From Cercozoa sp. M6MM (lineage: Eukaryota; Endomyxa: Ascetosporea), in the NCBI GenBank assembly GCA_040357565.1, contig JBDODJ010000026.1: a stretch of DNA of 64,000 bases; one strand, given 5' to 3'. The notes under the pieces were generated by a model. The model worked only from the letters and a program-made list of their open reading frames with translations. It was not told the DNA's origin and searched no databases. The position numbers were made by a program, and so were the translations under genes. Positions 45,959 to 58,700 of this stretch are shown one piece after another. Each line of letters starts with the position of its first letter. Within the stretch, counting starts at the first letter, position 1.

Positions 45959-46028
45959 CTTTCATCAGATTCACCAACGCGCAGAAAGCGCCAACAGCAT
46001 GAGTAGTGAAGAACCCACGAACGCGTAG

Positions 46029-46452
46029 CGTCTTGCTCAAACTGAGTCTAGGCACTTGATACGACAACGCAACCAAACTGAACTGGGAGCAGCTGCAGTT
46101 CTGGTCGATATGGAGTACGTACGGTATATACGGTACACTTGACCGCGCGAATCGAGCCACCACGTGCGTTCGCCGACACGCGCTCGTCGCGTATGGACTC
46201 GAGAGAGATCAATCTTCGCCTCCGGATTTAGCGCAGTTCGTTCAGTTCAGTTCGCGTCGAGTCTGACGTGAACTTATCGATATCAATATCTGGATCTCAA
46301 TATCTGAATTAAATTCACCCGCCCGCCCACCGCACGGCACGTCCGGTCGACGTCAGTTGACGTCAGACATATAACGTAATAATAAACGCTTTCGGAACTT
46401 CGCATCACCATCCATAGCTAGCGCGCGCGCGCGATCATGCCGTGACGATACA
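46029..46452. other. Intergenic region between the zinc-ribbon gene and QTRT2
   Basis: Two convergent gene ends are separated by these 424 bp. I see no coding signal; a CGCGCGCGCGCG run lies at about 46423. Confidence 0.4.
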
Positions 46453-46584
46453 TTAGTCATGAAATTGTTTTTCAAAGGCAGACCGGAAATCGACAAAAGT
46501 GCCCGCCTCAATGTGCCGACGAATAGCGGCAAAGAAGCGTTCGTACCCTGCGACAGCGCAAAATAAATCCAAGCAATGGTCAAG

Positions 46585-46628
<44 letters not shown>

Positions 46629-46728
46629 NNNNNNNNNNNNNNNNNNNNNNNNNNNNNNNNNNNNNNNNNNNNNNNNNNNNNNNNNNNNNNNNNNNNNNNN
46701 NNNNNNNNNNNNNNNNNNNNNNNNNNNN

Positions 46729-46818
<90 letters not shown>

Positions 46819-48501
46819 CACACATTGTGTTGTGAAGATCAAGCACAATCATGCCGAGCATTTCGCCGGCGGTAAACTAGACAAACCAAACGGTGGAAGA
46901 GAAAACTATTTCAGGACACAACAAGTACCAAATGGTGCACGTAGGCTCGCGAATAGGCAAACTCGGGAACCTGCATGGCACGCACGGCCTGCAGATCGGC
47001 GTCGGAGCACTCGCCCTCGCACACGAGTGTTCGCGTGTCGAGACTCAAGCTCTCGTCGCGAACGTTGAGCTTGCTTTGTGGACTGCTGCCTTGCAGTGGG
47101 TCTGTGGCAAACGTGGCGAACAGGCCCTGCTTGGTTAACTCGTGCGGCCAAGCACAGTCGATCAAATCGATGCCGGCTTCGACGGCATCCAGCACGTCCA
47201 GCGGGTGACCGGACGAGTTCATCATGCGCGGCATCTCAGCAGGCAATCGTGACACAACTTGCTGCAAGAGTCGCTGCCTTTCCGCACGGGTCTCACCGCA
47301 CTCAAGACCGCCCACAAGCTACAATAAGAAGGTACGCCAAGTGAGACACAAGTGACAACGGTGCGAACAACGTACCACACCAGTAACAACACCGTTGGAC
47401 TGTTGGATTGTGAGCAGTGCCTGTTCCGTTGCCACACGACGACACTCCAAATCGCTGCCACCTTGAATCGTTGCGAACAACTGCGGTCGCTTTTCTGCAA
47501 CAGGAACACTTGTCTAATGTTGCTTTGGATACAAAATACAGTCAAACACACCAGCTTCGACCTTGGCAAACTCCGCACACTGCCGAGCAAGCCTATTGCA
47601 ACATATACACATAATATATATATATATATATAATACTAAACACACAAAGACACACAAGAATACCAGTCCCGAGACAGGTGCAGATTGCGACTGGCGCGGT
47701 TGCGACTCGGCGCCAGCAGCGACTCGGCACTCAGAGCGCACACAATGTCGGGTCGCAGACGCAGCTGTCTCTGCGCGTAGACCTCGGGAGTGACGCGCAC
47801 GTTGCCAGCATGTGTCGCAATCGTCAGGTGCTTCTTGTTGACCGGTCCCATGTGCCCACCACCGCATTCGCGCGCACACGCAACCGTCAGCGACTCGCCA
47901 AAGTTGAGAAACGTCTTCACTGAGCCCGACACGCGCTGCACCGTCTCTGACGGGTCTGCCGTTCCCTGTTCAAAAAAAAAACAGGCCAAACGAGTGAATC
48001 CGAAAGAGAGCAGCCCTCAGTTGTGTCAACAGAGTGTGTTAATACCTTTGCCTTCTTGGAACGACCGCTACCTGGCTTCGCAATGAAATGCGTGTCAGTG
48101 AGCTGCCATCCGCGCGGACGCAGTTCCTCGGGTAGACGCTCCAGTAGGTCGGCACTGAGAAACTCTGGCGCACCGTTGAGCGTCTGGTGCAGACACAGCG
48201 GTGTCGTACGCCCACGGAACGTCAAGGCACGTGCACGTGTCATCAGAGAATCGCCTGCCTGTCTCTGACACCTGCGCGAATATGTTAATGGTGTCGAGAA
48301 TCCGTGGAACGTGGTCCACTCCTAGAATCACCCCACTGGTGTAAACACGCGCTGGCGCCGGTCACAAGCGCCAAGCACGAGCGCTCGATGCCTTCATTTT
48401 GTTTCATGTGGTCACACGGGCGCTCCGATTCAGTCAACGGCAGCACTCCCGCGCTATATGCAGCGATGTGCACGCGGTGAGCCACTAGCTGTGCCTGACA
48501 T
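46453..48501 (-). CDS. QTRT2: Queuine tRNA-ribosyltransferase accessory subunit 2-like (QTRT2)
   Basis: QTRT2 pairs with QTRT1 to exchange G34 for queuine in GUN-anticodon tRNAs. Exons give LFATIQGGSDLECRRVATEQ, then TGVLVGGLECGETRAERQRL, then RLPAEMPRMMNSSGHPLDVL and VEAGIDLIDCAWPHELTKQG, then SRAYVHHLV, and end RSAFEKQFHD. 'DCAWPHELT' replaces the 'DCVFPTRTAR' of the catalytic subunit, favouring QTRT2. The zinc loop is odd: instead of C-x-C-x2-C, the exon has LVCEGECSDADLQ with no third Cys before the RAYVHH helix. N-terminal exons (AYDTAVS..., LTIATHAGNVRVTPEVYAQR) fit the family, but the first one or two exons and the start at about 48501 are uncertain. An intron near the 3' end holds (AC)n/(AG)n and a 100-N gap. 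Confidence 0.8.
46585..46815. repeat. (AC)n-gap-(AC)n-(AG)n microsatellite with 100-N gap in a QTRT2 intron
   Basis: AC units flank the Ns at 46629-46728 and are followed by about 26 AG units (46763-46814). The repeat length is unresolved. Confidence 0.95.
47617..47633. repeat. (TA)n run in a QTRT2 intron
   Basis: A short TA run lies inside a minus-strand intron between two QTRT2 exons. Confidence 0.6.
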
Positions 48502-48503
48502 CA

Positions 48504-48975
48504 ATGCGAGCACAACTTGCGCGATCGTTTTTTGCGCCGACGCGGCGTGCCGTAACACAGGAATGTGTGCATATGAGCGCCCGTCAATTTGGGGTCGCGG
48601 CCTGGGCGCAGGAGCGCCTTGAACGCAAGGTCACGCAAGAGGTAGATTTGATCAAGTTGCCACCCCGCCATTCGCAGAATTCGTTTGATAAATTGTGATT
48701 TATTTGTGTTTTGTTTTTCCGTCAGCTGCAACACTCAGTCTTCCACGCGGACACACTCGTTTCACACGGTCTGCCCGCAGGTCCATTCCGACTGACCCGG
48801 GTTCCCGTCTTCGCCTTCGACGAGAATCGTGATGAGGTGAGTCGGGGTCTTGGGTGTGTGTCAGGGTCATTGTTCGACTCTTCTAACTTTCGAGCAGGTT
48901 GCAGAGCAATCAGCGAGCGAACGATTGAGACTGGTTATTGAGAACACGCCGGATGGTGCCTTTTGCTCTTGTGTG

Positions 48976-49065
<90 letters not shown>

Positions 49066-50584
49066 CGTGTGTGTGTGTGCGTGTGCGTGTGCGTGTGCGT
49101 GTGTGTTGTGTCGTGTCGTGTCTGTGTAGTTGAATTACACCTTTGTGTGCAGTGAATCCGTTCGAGCTAGCAGAGGAGGATTTGAAGCAAGTCTTTGAAG
49201 GTGTGCGTGGCATGCTGGGCAGTGATCACCCACTTCTCGCCAAGGTGGCTTCGTACCTGTTTGAAACGCCTGGCAAGGGCATGCGTCCTCTCATGTAGCC
49301 TCTTGTTTTCTCTCGCTCGTGAGTGTGTTTACTTTCTTTTACTATGTTGGCAGCTGCATTCTGCTGGCGCGTGCTCTGGCGTGGACGGAACGAGCTGCAC
49401 CTGCGTTGTCTGCTCTCCCGGAGATTGCCGTGGCCACTGACGGCGCCGTTGCCGGCTCGTCGCGCAGCAGCGTCGACCGCGAGTTCGACGAGCTGCAGGA
49501 GATGACGGTGCAGCCGGCAGAAGCGCTGTGGACGCTGAGCAACGACGAGCTGCTGGAGCGATGCATGTCGGATGCTGCCGACCGTCTGCACATGCACATG
49601 CACATGCAGGAGCCGGGCGCGCACGCCGAGACTGTCGTTGACGAGTCGCTATGCGAGCAGGAGGTTCGTCCGACGCCGCGACAGCGATCGCTGGCGCAGA
49701 TTGCCGAGATGATCCACACGGCCTCGCTGCTGCACGACGACGTGATCGACGAGAGCGACACACGACGCGGTCGGCAGACGGTGTCGGCACTCTTTGGCAG
49801 CAAGGCCGCCATCCTAGGCGGCGACTTCTTGCTCTCGCGCGCTGCTGTGGAACTAGCGTCGCTCAAGTCACACTCGTGCACGGCGCTCATGTCGCGTGCC
49901 ATCGAGGCTCTCGTCAAGGGCGAAATGCTGCAGTCGAACCCTCTTGACCAGTACAGCCTTTCTTTACTTCTGTGTGTTTGTGTGTATCTACCGATGTGCC
50001 GTGCACGCAGAGAGGAAGTTCCTGCACGACTTGCGAAATACACTGTGAAGAACTACTACAAGACGGCCGCCTTGCTGGCGAACTCGTGTCGTAGCATCGC
50101 CTTGCTCGGCGAGCACAACGGACTCATGCAGCAGATCGCCTACGAGTTCGGCAAGCACTTTGGCCTTGCCTTCCAGATCGTTGATGACATCTTGGACGTC
50201 ACGTCGCCCTCCACGGAGACGGTGCCTTGCCCTTGCTTCCCACGAGTCTCTCTCTATCTCTCTCTAACTTCTCTGTGTGTCACACAGGGTAAGCCAGCAC
50301 ACGCCGACATGGAGAACGGCGTGGCCACGGCGCCGATCCTGTACGCGTCCCACAGGAAACCCGAGCTTAATGCACTGGTGGCAAGACGCTTCCGCGGCCA
50401 AGGCGACGCCGAGACCGCCATGTCGGTGCTGCTGTCCGACGAGTGTGACGGCCTCGCACGAGCCCGTGCGCTCGCCGAGTTCCACGCCGGATGTGCCATC
50501 GCCGCGCTGCTGCAGCTGCCGCCGTCGCAGTCACGTTCTGCGCTCATTCAGCTCGTGCGTGTGTGCCTGGAGCGCAGGAAATAG
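48504..50584 (+). CDS. PDSS1: Long-chain trans-polyprenyl diphosphate synthase (COQ1/PDSS1-type)
   Basis: The enzyme makes the ubiquinone side chain from FPP/GGPP and IPP, normally in mitochondria. The basic, Arg-rich start (MRAQLARSFFAPTRRAV) looks like a mitochondrial presequence. Motifs: VNPFELAEEDL, TPGKGMRPLIC, FARM AEMIHTASLLHDDVIDESD followed by TRRGR, ILGGDFLLSRA, ALVKGEMLQ, KTAALLANSCRSIALLG, SARM FQIVDDILDVTSPS, GKPAHADMENGVATAPILYA, and a family-like end LIQLVRVCLERRK. The second aspartate motif is DDILD. An insertion of about 80 residues rich in acidic and His-Met repeats (HMHMHM) sits between the GKGMRP segment and the FARM. A (GT)n intron of about 140 nt precedes the VNPFE exon. 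It starts within 2 bp of the inferred QTRT2 start on the other strand. Confidence 0.9.
48970..49110. repeat. (GT)n/(GTGTGC)n microsatellite in a PDSS1 intron
   Basis: GT units with scattered GC substitutions fill the intron upstream of the VNPFELAEEDL exon. Confidence 0.95.
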
Positions 50585-50671
50585 CCGACGAACTGCTCCG
50601 CTCAACGCACGGCTGCGCTGATAGAAATTCGAAGTCGAGTAGTTATATATTACTTTACAACGTCGGCCCGC

Positions 50672-50806
50672 GCAAAATCAGAATCAAAGAGAGGTAAAGG
50701 GGGGTAAGGGGAGCAAAGAGGGGAAGGCGGGTTAAGGGGAGTTAAAGGGGTAGATATTTTGGGGGGGTTCGCGTCGGTTTTGCCTCGAAAAACCCGCCAT
50801 ACCCCT
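50672..50806. mobile_element. Second MITE-like copy, left end truncated
   Basis: The right end repeats the inverted-repeat sequence (TGCCTCGAAAAACCC then GCCATACCCC), and the interior repeats CAAAATCAGAATC, AAGAGAGG, GGGAGCAAAG and GGGTAGATATTT from the copy at 19871. The left inverted repeat is missing. It lies between two convergent 3' ends (PDSS1 and AIMP1). Confidence 0.75.
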
Positions 50807-50862
50807 GTTGTACTTTCTCAACACGACAGCCTGAAGCAAACTAAAAACTACGCTAAACCGAG

Positions 50863-52316
50863 TTAAGCGATGGTGGCGCCAGCGAGGTTTCCGAGCGTAC
50901 AGACGCCCTTGGCGGTGCGAAGCGGCAGACCATCGAAAGCAGGCACACCCTCGGCCGTCTGCAGAAAAGAACAGGAAGGAATGAACATACTCTACAGACG
51001 GGGGGGGGGGGTGTGTACCGAAGCGAGCTTCTTCTTGATCTTGTGCAGCTGCTTGGCCGACACATTCGGACGGTCGGGCTCGGCGTCTTCACAACCTGCG
51101 AGTACATTTTTGGGTTAGTTAAAGTTTACATGTTGGAGACGGGGAGGCGGAAGGGAGGAGGGAACGCACCATCAACGAGCACGCGGTCGCCAGGCACGGC
51201 GTCCGTAGGCGGACGCAGCAGCGCGAACTGCTCGCCATCGGCACTGGTGCCGAGCAGCACGAGGCCTGTCCAGACAAGCACACAGATACGGGAACACAGG
51301 CAGTCAAGCATACAGGCAGTCAAGTATACAGGCAGACACAGACACAGACACAAACACAGACATCCAGATACAAGAGACAGAGGGTACCGCTGGAGAGGAC
51401 GCCCTGCAGTTCGCCAGCCTTGACGTTGGTAACCACAACGACAAGCGAGTCCTGGAACTCCTCAAGCGGCACCTTGCCCACGAGGCCGCTCACGACCTGC
51501 AAAACCGAAAGGCGGAGTGAAAGGAATGCAGGAGTAGGTAGGCCCAGAGGGAGACAGACGTACCTGGATGGGAGCATCCGTGCCAATGTCGATCTGCTCG
51601 ACGTAGAGCGCATCAGCCGTCGGGTGCGCCTCGGCACTGACGACGCGGCCGACGAGCATCTCGAGACGCGACACAGCAGGGACCTCCTTCTTGCCGCCGC
51701 CGCCCTTCTTCTCTGCACAGCCACAGATGCTTTCCTTGTGCCGCACCAGCAGTTAGAAGTACAACTGTGCCACGGTACCCTTCTTCTTCTTGTCCTTCTT
51801 GGACTTGCCGCCTGCCTTGGGAACCACTGCTTCCGGCACGTGGTACTGCACCTGTTCACAGCACATAAGACTTAGTCAGACACCGCATGGACTCAAGAAA
51901 GCTCCGGTGGAGAAGTTACCTGCAGCTCGGCCAGCGGCAGCTCCTTCAGTACCGCACGCAGAGAGTCCAGCCAGCGCACAACGTTGTTGAAACGGATGCG
52001 CTCCTCCTGCGGCATGCCTGCACACAAAGCAGAGGTTCGCACACTCCCAGAACCTGTGCCACTAAACAAGAACTCACCAATCACGGCCTCAGCGACATGC
52101 GCAGCGGCGGCAGCGTCACACTTCCTGCACACAACATCACATAACGGCTAGCAAACAGAAAACGCTGCATATGACAACGCACGACACAACAAAGTCGCAG
52201 ATAAAGGCGCGAGTCAGGAGATGACCCTGCAGCTTGGCGAGCGCCTGCGGCACCTCCAGCGCCAAGATTTGGCCCACAAACTTTTTGCCCTTCTCGGTGC
52301 CCTCGCTAATAGACAT
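50863..52316 (-). CDS. AIMP1: AIMP1/Arc1p-type tRNA-binding cofactor with EMAPII domain
   Basis: AIMP1 and Arc1p bring tRNA to aminoacyl-tRNA synthetase complexes. The start is the ATG at 52314-52316 (MSISEGTEKGKKFVGQIL). An N-terminal GST-like helical part ends in IRFNNVVRWLDSLRAVL, followed by a lysine-rich hinge (GGKSKKDKKKKG, EKKGGGGKKE). The C-terminal OB-fold EMAPII domain reads VSRLEMLVGRVVSAEAHPTA, then DALYVEQIDIG, VVSGLVGKVPLEEF, VVVTNVKAGELQGVLSSG, LLGTSADGEQFALL, PPTDAVPGDRVLVDG, ending VCTLGNLAGATIA. About nine exons; one intron has a (C)12 run beside its GTACAC donor (about 51000). The protein is divergent from the cyclase gene. Confidence 0.88.
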
Positions 52317-52817
52317 TATGTGAGGCTTTGTCCGTACACACGCGGCTGGATATGCCACAGAGCGCAATGTGCGCTTTCCTGTGTCGTGGCTTAGCTTCGG
52401 CTACAATGACGGTGCGGGCGGCCGTTTCAACAACCCAGCACTGCTTTTTACGACTTTAGGCTGCTGGCCGGGCTCGCGTTGAGCTCCGGTGCGGATGGGA
52501 GAAACGACGTTTTCTCGCGTGGCGCAGCGTTTCTTCCGGTGACGGTGCTCAAGCACAGCAGAAGCGATCGCATCAGAGCGCAGATCACCGCTGGTGAAAA
52601 CCCCTTAATTTCGACCGAGCTCGGCTGACGTGCTGCGCTGCGGAGAGCTGGTGTTTCCGTGTGACAGGACGGAAAAGGAAATTTTTTAGGGAGTGCCAGC
52701 CAGGTGTTCCCGGACTCATATCGCGCTCTTGGCCGCGCTGCAGCGTCGCTCGTGATCTGTAGGAACGAGTGCAGGCGCACTGAGTCTGCTGGCGCGCGCT
52801 CGGTGCCTTCCCTTGTG
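52317..52817. promoter_or_regulatory. Divergent upstream region of AIMP1 and the adenylyl cyclase gene
   Basis: These 501 bp hold no firmly supported exon. A plus-strand frame open from about 52704 continues in frame into the proposed cyclase start, so the cyclase 5' end could lie further left. Confidence 0.35.
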
Positions 52818-53962
52818 ATGATTCCAGCGTTGTCTGCACGGACTGCTTGTGATTGTTTTTCTGTGGTCACACGGCGTGCCTATCGTGTGTCAACTGGATT
52901 CTCTGTGCATGTGTGTGCAGCTCGGATGGAGAGGAAGCCGCGCACCCGGCGCTCGAGTGCTGCACGTCGCTTTCGGGCAGTTGCCAACGCGGCCTCACTG
53001 GTGCAGCAGCAAAGACGAACCACACAGCGAAGAGAGGTGTTGTTCCCTAGGATGTGTGGTCGCCGCATTGAAGAAACCGTGTGTGTGTGTGTGTTTGTGC
53101 AGAGATTCACGCGGTATGTACCGAACGTGGTTGCAGACTTTGCGGCCTCGTTGCGGCCAGAAGAGTTTGACCCACCAATGCGGCAGGAGTTCGATGCGCT
53201 CGTTGTGATGTGGGTCGACGTCAGCGGCTTCACCAAAATGACCGAAGCTTTGGCTCATTCGGTACACTTACTGCCTTTTCTTTTTCTGTGTTGGTCGATC
53301 TGATTAGTTCTTTGTTTCCGCAGGGAGGTGCGAGAGGAACCGAGGATCTGGGCTTCTTTTTGAATCGGTAGCCTTCTCGACTCGAGAAAAGAAACAAGCG
53401 GGCTTTTTCTTTTCAGTTTTTGATGCCAGTTTTGATGTGCAGATACCTCGAAATCTTACTCCGGTCGGTGGCGAAAAACTCAGGCGATGTTATCAAGGTA
53501 GGGTGCTTGCTTTCAAGGCCTGTATGTGCAACGCAGGTTGCCTGTGTGGTGCAGTTTGCGGGCGATGCCATGCTCATCGTGTTCGAGCCTCCACCGATCG
53601 ATCTGGACGCAGACCATGCCGCCAGGCAGATGTCGCTGCAGGTGGCGTGTCACCGCGCTCTGCAAGCGGCGAGTGCCATCCAGACCGAGCTGCATCAAGC
53701 TGAACTCGCCGATGGCGTCACTCTGTCCGTCAAGATTGGTCTGAGTGGTAGGAATTGGCATTTTCCTTCTCTTCTTAATCAGACTAGCTAATCAGACAAG
53801 TGTGTAAATTTTACCTTCCTTTGACCGCAGTCGGTCCGGCCGATATCTTGCACGTTGGCGGTGTCTACACGCGCATGGAATTCACGCTGGTGGGAACCCC
53901 GTGTATCGAAGCTTTCGACGCCGAGCACGATGTAATCATCTCTCTGTTCCACACAAACAAAT

Positions 53963-54033
<71 letters not shown>

Positions 54034-55093
54034 TGAATTTTCAGGCGAATGCTGGGGATACAATCATGAGTGACGCCTTCTACGCGCGATGCGATCAGAC
54101 GCTGTTCCGAGTGGACCAGCTGCCGAGTGGTAACTGGCGACTGCGCGACCTGGAGATGGTACGACTGGTGCGCGGTGCCAAAGCTGCGCGCAGACACGGC
54201 GCCAAGGAACGTGCACCTCGGTTTCGCGTGGTTCGCTTGCCGCGCAAGGTGTGTTTGCTGTAATTGTTGGGGGTGGTGTGTTCTTGGGCGGCTTCTGGAG
54301 GCTACGGTTGTAGACGGAGGGAGTGCCGGCGAGGCGAGCGAAGAAAGAGGACAAAGAGAATGCGTCGTCGGTGGACACATCGGTGCTGTCGAACGCAGTG
54401 ACGGACGCCGTGGTGGAGCAGCGACTCAAGCGATACATTCCGCAGGCGGTGGCACGGCACCTCAAGATCGGCACCATGTTCTGGATCCCGGAGATTCGGC
54501 ATGTGACGACTCTCTTCGTGTCCATCGGTTTCTCGCTCAAGTTCATGCAGGGTGTCGGCGACACTGAGACCTCGGAACCGAGTGTCAAGGACCTCTTTGG
54601 CGCACTGGGCAACAACGCTTCCTCGCCTGACTCGCAACTCACGGTATGACGTGTATACCGTGAACTGTGCTTGTAGTGTACTGTGACTGTGCGGTGTTTC
54701 GATAGGCGAGTGCGCATGCATCGTTGCTGAACGAGGTACTGGCGAACCCGTCGCCGGTGGGCCGCAAGAACGCGGCGCTGCGACGTGTGCACGACGTGAT
54801 CCGGCGGTGCCAACGTGCCATCTACAAGTACGAGGGCTCGCTGAACAAGTTCCTCGTCGATGATAAGGGCAGCACGCTGATCGCGTGTTTTGGCGTGCCA
54901 CCGCTGGCGCACGAAGACGACGCTCTCCGTGCTGTCATGGCGGCCGTGGCCCTGCAGGACAGGTAGTCTGTCTCATGTCCCCATCAATACTCTATATGTA
55001 TACTATACATATGTAGTATCGCTGTGCACATGGGCCTGCGCACCAGTATCGGCGTCTCTACCGGCCAGGTAGTTCTACATATATTGTGTGTGT

Positions 55094-55127
<34 letters not shown>

Positions 55128-55734
55128 TTATGTTGGTATAGGTGTTCCTCGGAGCACTCGGTTCGGGCCAGAGTGCCGAGTACGCCGTACTGGGTGACGC
55201 CGTCAATCTGGCGGCGCGTCTCATGCAACGCGCACAACGCCGCACGCAGATTCTCATCGATGCTGCCACGCGGCAACTGCTCGGTGGAGGCCGCGGCGGC
55301 AGTGCCGTGCCGGTCACGGGTCGCGCTCCCGGTGATGCCGCGGCTGACCGTGCCCGCGCGGATGCTGTACACACCTTGTTTGACCTGAGCGTTTGTAGAC
55401 ACCATAGTGTATATCTGTCTGTGTGTATCAGGCTGCCTCACGTTTCGTGATTGAGCGACTGGGCAATGTGCACGTCAAGGGCAAGTCGCAGGCCATCCCA
55501 GTCTGGGCAGTCAAGAGCAAGACTCGTCGTGTCGCACTGTGACCTTACTTTCGTGTGACCTTTCTTCTGTATTTGTATACTGTACCTGTGTCTGTGTGAC
55601 ATACAGAGCGAGATTCGTCGGTGCGGCGGCCGCAGTGACCAAGGCGGCGGCTGCGCAGGCGGCTGCTGCACAGGCTGCCGCCGCTGCTGCTGCTCAGGTG
55701 TGTTGCCATCTCACAAATATATGTACATCTCTAG

Positions 55735-55776
<42 letters not shown>

Positions 55777-58700
55777 TTTATCAATTTAGTTTAAATATAA
55801 AAGACATAATACATATGGTTAACTATTTCTCTGTATATAAATATAAATATTATTATAATATTGGTATATAAATCTATATATATGTGTCAACAGGTGGCCG
55901 CAGCGGATGACCAGTTGCCGATGATTGACCTGACGGACGCCAACATTGGCCAGCGCAGTCGGCAGATCGAGACGCTCATGCGCACGGTGGAACGGCAGCG
56001 CCGACGTGACCTGGCCGACATGCGCAGTCTGCTCGGCGACAAGAGCGAGGACGAGTCGGCCGCGACGACGGCACCGGCGTCCGAGTCCTCCAGTGCCACG
56101 TCGACGGCGGCCTCGACTCCCTCGCTGGCCTCGGTTTGACACTATATATATATATATATATTTATTTATTTATTTATTTATTTATTTATTTGTATTGTAT
56201 ATTTGTACAGGACGACGACGAAAGGAGGCAGCGCGGACGCAGGCGACGACGGCGGCAGCAGCAGCAGCGACGGCGAGATGACATCGGCGCCGTGCAGTTC
56301 GTGCTGGGCGACGCCGGACTCGGCAAGACACACGTCATGGTCACTGTGGCCGACACACTCGTGCTGTCCACCGAGCACCGTGTGGCTTGGTACGCTGTCC
56401 CTATCTCACTACCTCCCCCCCCCCCCCCATATTACTACCCCTCTTACCCTGCCCCTGCCCTCCTGACAGGTGTAGTGGTGACCGCTTCCTGACAGCGGAG
56501 CGGCCGGGCTATTTGACGGCACGCCTGCTGTCGCGACTCGGCGTGCACGTGGTAGATGACACCTGGCAGAAACAGCTGCTACAGGAGCACCAAAGTGACA
56601 CGGCCATTGAGTTCTCCGAGGACCTCGAGGACACCAAGGCCTTGATCGACCTGCTGGCCGAAAACATCAAGGTGCCTCCTGGCGGTGTTCGTATCAGTGA
56701 CATCCAGAGGTAGTTCCTGGCCTTTACCACCAATACATGGACTGTACATGTGGACTGTACATATGGACACATGGACTGTGTTGTACATGTGCACAGCAAT
56801 CCAGACGGTGTGCTGCAGCGACTGTGCGAAGCGTCGCTCGACTTTGCCGGCGTCAACGCAGCCGTCGCTGCCAATCGCGAGTTGCACCGCCGGAGTGTCA
56901 AGAGGTTTTTCCCCTACCCCCTCCCCGCCATTCTTCTTTACCCTCATGTTCCCTTGCAGGAAATCCAAGGAGTCGCTGTCGTTCATGCACACGCCGCAGC
57001 ACGTGAGCATCGTGATCGACGACATGCAGTTCGCGAGTGCGCTGGACTGGCGTATCATCACGGGCCTGGCCACTCGTATTAGACAGAGGTAGCTGTCTTC
57101 TTTGTGGTTGGATAGTAGTACTGGTGTAGCACCCTATGACTGTTGTAGACGACTGAAGCACGTGTCGCTGATGGTGGCGACACTGCCGATGGAGAACAAA
57201 GTGGCACGACTGCCCTTCACGCCAGTACCGCCCGAGTACTACGAGTTGCGGCACGGCGTCGCTCTGCGCACTGTGTCGCTGCGCCGCTGGTCGAGTCTCG
57301 ACGTCGTGAGCTACTGCCGCGCGCTATACCGCGTCGCTCGCGTCGACATGCGACTCGTGCTCTTCCTGGTGCGCAACTGCGGCGGCGTGCCGAGCTCTAT
57401 CACCACGGTAGGACTGTGCCTATACCCACATATCCTGCCTACCTACCTACCCTCCTAACTACCTACCTCTCTACCTTCCTACTTGCCTACCTACCTACCT
57501 GCCTAACCAGTTACTGTACATGTACTGTGTGCAGGCTGTGCACCTACTGCAAGACCGAGGTGCGCTGGATCTGCTGCCGCAACACCAGTTGCCGCACAGT
57601 GTGCCATCGCTGGGCGCCGACGCGGCACTGATGAAGCGTGTGCGACGACAGCGACATGAGAAACACACCGACGACGACTTTGCCTACGATCAGCACGGCA
57701 ACTCGCGCTCGTACTTCTGTCCATGCTGTATATACATTCAAGATATATATTTATCTATCAACTATATGTATTATGTATACATAAAGATACTAGTTACTAC
57801 CCTTGTGACGCAGAGGAAGACGAACGCAGTCGGTGTCGCTGAATACGCAGCACGTGCAGAGTGTACCCCCTGCCTCGTGTTTTGGATGTGTACATGTGTA
57901 TATACTGGTGCTGCACAGGTGATTGGGCACTCGCAACAAGACATGGAGCAGCTGCTGCAGCAGCCACCGTCGGCCGCCGTGCGCAGTCGCTCGCGCACGC
58001 GGCGAGTGTCGACGCGCGACGTCGATGCTGCCGACGTCGATGCTGGCGATGTGCATGTGACGCCGGCCAAGATGTATATTCTCTTCCTTGACCCTTGAGG
58101 CTGTTATCCCCTGCAGTGAGGAAGACAGGGAGGCCGACGAGGAGTGCGACACGTCGTCGGTAGAGTCCGAGGACACCAACGACGGCGATGACGACGGTGC
58201 TGGTGGCGACGAGCGCGACGAAGATGACGAAGAGAACAACATCTTGTGTACCCTTCCTTCGTGTCTATATATTTGTAGGCTTATAATGTTTGTCTCTGTG
58301 TGTGTGTTTATGTGTTTACCTATCTATCTTGTATATTCCCATCTACCTATCTACCTCCCTATCTATCTATCTACCTACCTACCTATCCATCTCTCTATCT
58401 ACCTGTCCATTCACCTATCTATCTATCCATCTACGTATCGACCAATCTATCCATCTACTCAGCTACCTCACCAACTCCCTAACCAACTACCTATCCAACT
58501 ACCTAACCAACTACCTACTCTTTCTGTAGTGCTGCAACAAGCCGACGAGGAGGACGACCCGGACTCGATCGTGCTGCACGTGAAGCTGCCACTCACGGAC
58601 ATGCTGGGCCGTCCATTGCCGCAGTTCGTGCCGTCGCCGACGCGGCAGCGCTGTCACACGGCGGCCGACCGACTCGACACGGCCGAGCTGATCACGCTTA

